From Gautieria morchelliformis (lineage: Eukaryota > Basidiomycota > Agaricomycetes > Gomphales > Gomphaceae), in the NCBI GenBank assembly GCA_015179125.1, contig WHVA01000384.1, positions 49,078 to 113,077 of the forward strand: 64,000 nt of DNA. The letters run 5' to 3'. The notes below the pieces were generated by a model. That model was not told the DNA's origin. It was given only the letters and a program-made list of their open reading frames with translations, and did not search any database. Position numbers and translations under genes: made by a program. Below, one piece after another: positions 60,353 to 64,000 of this stretch. Numbering within the stretch: the stretch's first letter is position 1; each line of letters starts with the position of its first letter.

Positions 60353-61890
60353 TGTCAAGATTGGTTTTTAGGCGTTAATATCGTGTATTAGTGAACACAG
60401 CGAATGCCCAAATGACTTGTGCGAATAAGTATGCCGTTCGGCGAATAGGTGAACCAATAAATGTTCACAAGATAAGAGGGCTGCCCGAACGGGGCTCACC
60501 CTATCTACAGTCATAGCGAAATAGCCCATGGTACTTGACGATATAACGTGCAAGGTCTCACGGAAGGGCTGTCTAAGTCTCGACAATCCCTTCGCCGGCG
60601 AAGGTGCTCCTTCGGAGCTCTTCGCCAACAGCACAGAGAATAGTTTTGAAGGCTAAGGTAACGAAGATGAAGTATGAGAACTCACCAGTGATGCCTAAGT
60701 CCTCTGCTGGTTGAAGATAGACATCTCCAAGAGAAGGCTCAGACGATGATCACAGCGAGGTCAAGTTTGCACAAGATGGACGACGTATGATAATTGAACT
60801 GGAGAATATACATGCGAATGTAAACTACTTATATCGAATGCTCACAAGGTATTTAGCGAATAGGAAGAGGCCGTCGTGAGTCAGGGTCGGATAGGGGTGC
60901 GCAGTCATGATACCAAGTAGATGGAATAAACATACAGTAGAGTGAGGGAAGAATGCGAACATGAAACAACGGAAAATAAAGGTGGCAAAGACACTTATGG
61001 ACAAAACCATGTCTTGGGACCCGCATACATGCTACCCTGCACGGACTCTTCTTTTACTGGGTTGATCCCGCACGACCTATGGAAGGGACGTCCTGCGAAC
61101 ACACTTTATGTCAGGGGACACCCTGTTTTCCATTTCCAGTTCCGACACCACACCCAGTTCCGACTCCATTTCCAACTCCATTTCCGACTCCGCTTCCGGT
61201 TCCGATTCCATCTCCGTCTCCACTTTCGGAAATGATTCCACTTCTGGGAGAACTTCCACCAGTTCTGTTCACCTTGCCAGTTCCACTCCAATTTCCGACT
61301 TCCACTCTCGGAACAGTGTCGGAAATCAAGCGACTCACGTAATAGGTGGCATCAAGGGTCGATCAAGGGTCAGGGTGGTCAGGGAGATGCAGGGTTGATG
61401 GCGGGTGCCAAGTGTTGTCCCTGGCTGCGCAGCGTAGTATAATACGGGCTCGCTGACATTGGGGGTCCTTAGACTTTTCTCTTCGGATTTCCCCTTGTCA
61501 GGTGAGAATCCCCTCTCTTGTATACTCTGTTCATTTATACATACTTTGGATTTCCCCTTGTCAGTTGTGTGGTAGTGTGATCTCCACAACCAGCCAGGGT
61601 TGCCCTTACACTTTAGCCATATGAACACCCAATGGGGTTGGATTGAGAAGATGATGGGGTTAATGATGAACCATCATGCTGGGTGAATGGTATCGATCGT
61701 ATTTGATGGCGTGCCTGCTGGCGAAATGCGCGAGCAGCGAATAGTGGTTCGGAGAATGGGGCGAACAGCGGGTAGAGTGGATGTAGAGGGGGAGTGGTCG
61801 GTGGGTGCGGCGAACTTTGGCGAAGATGCTAGGAAGTGACGAGAGGGAGCATAGAGACAGTGGGGTAAGAGAAATAGACAGGTCATGACA
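60353..61890 (+). repeat. Unit D3: solo LTR-like insertion in the mariner element
   Basis: It begins TGTCAAGATTGG, ends AGGTCATGACA, and is flanked by CTTTA at 60348-60352 and 61891-61895. Without the nested A LTR it is about 1031 bp, lacking the 240-bp terminal extension of D1 and D2. Confidence 0.85.
61109..61610 (+). repeat. Solo LTR of family A inside unit D3 (502 bp)
   Basis: It starts TGTCAGGGGACACCCTG, ends GGTTGCCCTTACA, and is flanked by CTTTA at 61104-61108 and 61611-61615. It is 24 bp longer than the LTRs of element A, owing to extra TTCCGACTCCA-like repeats. Confidence 0.88.
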
Positions 61891-62061
61891 CTTTAGCAGT
61901 TTTTTTCTTGATACCAGCCATAATGACGCGATTAGAATGAAGCTTAGTATGTGTTGAACGCAGCGATGGAGGTCACTACGTGGCGCGTAGCGGTCACGTC
62001 ACGGCGGTCACGCAACTGTCACGATATCATGCCGGAAAGACTTGCAGATGAAGCAAGGTAC

Positions 62062-62478
62062 TGTCACATCAATGTAATTAGGGTTTATATAGAGGTTATA
62101 TTATATTTAAGTCCTTAAACCTGAGGCTTTGGCTATGTAGAAGGCTAAAAAGGCTGGGAGAAGGCAAACAGACATGCACCCCTCCCCCCTTCCATAACCT
62201 GGAGATTACATCATTGTTTTCTATTTCCAACATTTATACATGTATATTACTATAATCATTTGAGTGCATAATGATGCATATAAGTGAAATTATCCAAATA
62301 TTCAATAACTCAGAATAAGCCAGGTTTTGTATATCAGAGGGTAGCTACTACATAGTACAGAATATATCCAAAGTACCTGCCCTTAATCATCAATTGCTGT
62401 GGAGATACAGCTTGATCTTTTCGAGCGGCACCGGGCGGCATGTATTTCAGACTCCGCCCTATGTACCCGAAACAGCTG
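62062..62478 (+). repeat. Right terminal inverted repeat of the Tc1/mariner element
   Basis: Reverse complement of 54463-54879, ending CCGAAACAGCTG, followed by the TA target copy. Confidence 0.9.
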
Positions 62479-62511
62479 TAAATACAGGGTGGGGCTATGG
62501 CAAACATTTAC

Positions 62512-62687
62512 CGGTGTGGTGGCAAGGTGTAATAGGGCGTTAGAGAGGACTTTGAAATAACTTCGTGGTGGACGGGATAACCAAGTATGTGTTCGAGGTC
62601 AGGTTCTTTCTCATGTAAGTACAAGAGACCACCTGTCCATAATAAGTTTGAAACCCAGCTAGGTCCGGACCACACATGTGGTCCCAT
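62512..62687 (-). pseudogene. Probable first exon of the split host gene
   Basis: The ATG at 62685-62687 opens MGPHVWSGPSWVSNLLWTGG, LLYLHEKEPDLEHILGYPV and SSLTPYYTLPPHR, ending two bases into a codon at a GTAAAT donor. The mariner element lies 33 bp into the inferred intron. With the segments at 54215-54417 and 34961-35325 the coding length is 744 nt, an exact multiple of three, which supports the join. It is below 60 residues alone, so the call rests on this fit. Confidence 0.45.
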
Positions 62688-64000
62688 ACCAGTTAGGGTC
62701 GCGTGTTCTTCACTGTCAGCTATGAGTAATGCGCTACTGAGCGGAGCATGACAGATGGTGTCAACGCCTTGGGCCTCGGCTTCACCACACAGGCACGGGC
62801 TCCATCGACAACGATGACGGCAGCATCGTCGTCGTCATCGTCAACGACAACCTCGGCATCACTCTCAAGAGACACGGGCCTAGGGGCCCATGTCTCACGC
62901 CGTATTGAACTTCCGCTTGACCCGTTGTGCTGGTTCCTTACACCCACCGAGGATAGCCCAAAAATAGATACTTTGACCGGAGATGAAGTCGGAGCTTCAA
63001 GGCATGCGCAGAACCTAGCTCTACGGCATATGCGGCATGAAACTTTACTGTGTACTATGCAACAAGGCAGAAGTGCCGGCCGGCCTTGCAAGTGAGATTC
63101 ATGGCCCGTTTGGAGTAGTGGCAAAGCCGACGCTGACGTCGCCTAGGTTCGGCGCAAGCCTTGAAGCTCCGACTTCATCTCCAGAGGAGAGGCTTGTACC
63201 AAGATGCCGCGCTAGGGGACCGTCTCTTCAGGGTGATGCGTCGGCCACAACACCTCTCGCGTCAAGGTTTCTTTAGATTATCGTAACAGAGATGTATTCT
63301 GGACAACTTGTCCTGTGTGAGTAGCTAAGAGTCTTTTAATTATGTCGGATGTATGTGCCTTCTGGGACGAGTGACAAATGGCTTGTGAGGCACGTAGTTG
63401 AACCAGTCACTCAAGAATAATTTTAAAAAAATTATCACAATGACCTGTAGTATGTTTTAAAGTGATCCCATAAATTACTTTGCTGCTTGGTGACCGGTGG
63501 GCGCAGCACCGGGCACTTTTCCAGACGACAGTGTCGACAGTTCGTTACGTCACGTGACTTTAGGCATGCTCGATTTTTAAATGGACATCGACGTATGCTG
63601 GGGAGATATCCTGCTGTTATCATGCAAAGATGTTCTAGAGGACAGGCTTGGGATCATATTCTCTCTCATCAGTCATCTGGGAGTCTCATATTCTGAGCTA
63701 TTATTGTTTCTCTTCTTTCCTTCTTGCTCGAAGGTTTGAAACCATGCCTGTCAATGACTCAATTTATTCGTACCACTACTATCATAGCGATCGAGCTGTC
63801 CCATTTGCTGCTAAAAATATTTAGGATATCTGGCCTACATTCCCAACTATAGATGTCCTTAAAAATCAGCGAACGGCCGTCTGTAATGCGTTGACAAGTG
63901 AGATAGCACAATTGTGCCCACCCCACTATTCCCAATGGGATATAAGACAGTTACTCGGTGATTAAGCATTTCTAACTAGCTAGGGAGAGATAGAGACATA
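62688..64000. other. 1.3 kb at the right edge without a supported gene
   Basis: Overlapping frames on both strands at 62720-63276 are low-complexity (Ser/Thr on one strand, Asp on the other) and inside an inverted-repeat region. A 62-residue frame at 63435-63623 (-) has CRHCRLEKC but no partner exons. The AT-rich end shows nothing else. Confidence 0.4.
62979..63182. repeat. 40-bp inverted repeat (25 bp perfect) around 124 bp
   Basis: The arm 62979-63018 (GGAGATGAAGTCGGAGCTTC...) is matched by its reverse complement at 63143-63182 with two mismatches. No flanking duplication is obvious. Confidence 0.8.

Larger units (their letters stand above)
54463..62478 (+). mobile_element. Large Tc1/mariner-type DNA transposon with 417-bp inverted repeats
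   Basis: Ends CAGCTGTTTCGGGTACATAGG in both orientations, flanked by TA at 54461-54462 and 62479-62480, the Tc1/mariner target. Terminal inverted repeats 54463-54879 and 62062-62478 are 417 bp each and differ at under about ten positions by eye. Inside are a DD34E transposase, an inverted minisatellite, a multi-exon gene of unknown function and a D unit. At 8.0 kb it is very long for this superfamily. Confidence 0.88.

Noticed and set aside
62720-63124. Opposed open frames of 134 and 115 codons
   Set aside because: They are Asp-rich and Ser/Thr-rich mirror images caused by a CGTCATCGTC-like repeat, with no family resemblance or splice partners.
63435-63623. A 62-codon minus-strand frame with CRHCRLEKC, suggesting a zinc finger
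   Set aside because: The spacing of the remaining cysteines fits no class I know, and no start context or neighbouring exon supports it.

Overview
This window looks like genomic DNA of a filamentous basidiomycete. The genes carry many introns of about 45-70 bp with GT...AG ends, and the gene set is typical of Agaricomycetes: a PBZ-type CHFR-like ligase, a PARP, an SLC33 transporter, a microbial-type P450, a fungal GH16 laminarinase and chromodomain Ty3/gypsy elements. Several protein families resemble those I associate with Rhizoctonia (Cantharellales), but that placement is from memory and was not tested. Gene limits below come from joining reading frames across plausible splice sites, so internal exon edges are approximate.

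Region 1, about 1-34.6 kb, is ordinary gene-dense host DNA. In order: NUP93/NIC96 nucleoporin (-, cut by the left edge), CHFR-like RING/PBZ ubiquitin ligase (-), PARP (+), cytochrome P450 (-), SLC33 acetyl-CoA transporter (+), GYF-domain protein (+), GH16 endo-beta-glucanase (-), ribosomal protein uS14/RPS29 (-), alpha/beta hydrolase (-), an ARM/HEAT-like fragment (-), a single-pass membrane protein (-), SUB2/UAP56 helicase (-), MFAP1-like spliceosomal protein (+), an FAD-dependent amine-oxidase-like protein (+) and the proteasome maturation factor UMP1 (-). Two divergent pairs share short promoters and related biology. CHFR-like and PARP (126 bp apart) plausibly read and write poly(ADP-ribose). 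SUB2 and MFAP1 (185 bp apart) both act in mRNA splicing.

Region 2, about 34.9-62.7 kb, is one decayed host gene blown apart by a nested stack of transposons. The three gene pieces (62512-62687, 54215-54417, 34961-35330, all minus strand) add up to one frame containing a single TGA. Element A, a Ty3/gypsy chromovirus on the minus strand (35331-54214, target duplication TAACC), sits in the coding exon at a putative E-x-K motif. Inside A are two LTR-like units of family D (36381-37654 and 40100-49921) and a solo LTR of family B (52400-53878). Inside the second D lies element C (40655-49248), a gypsy-type element with 213-bp LTRs. Inside C is another B LTR (45746-47224), this one without a target duplication. 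An 8-kb Tc1/mariner-type element (54463-62478, 417-bp inverted repeats, TA target) lies in an inferred intron of the same gene. It carries a transposase, an inverted minisatellite, an unknown multi-exon gene and a third D unit that is itself hit by a solo LTR of A.

Coding damage in A and C is mostly CpG-type: TGA where CGA is expected, and Asp-to-Asn changes at the protease and reverse-transcriptase active sites. This fits methylcytosine deamination or a RIP-like process.

Region 3, 62.7-64 kb, has no gene I can support, only a 40-bp imperfect inverted repeat.
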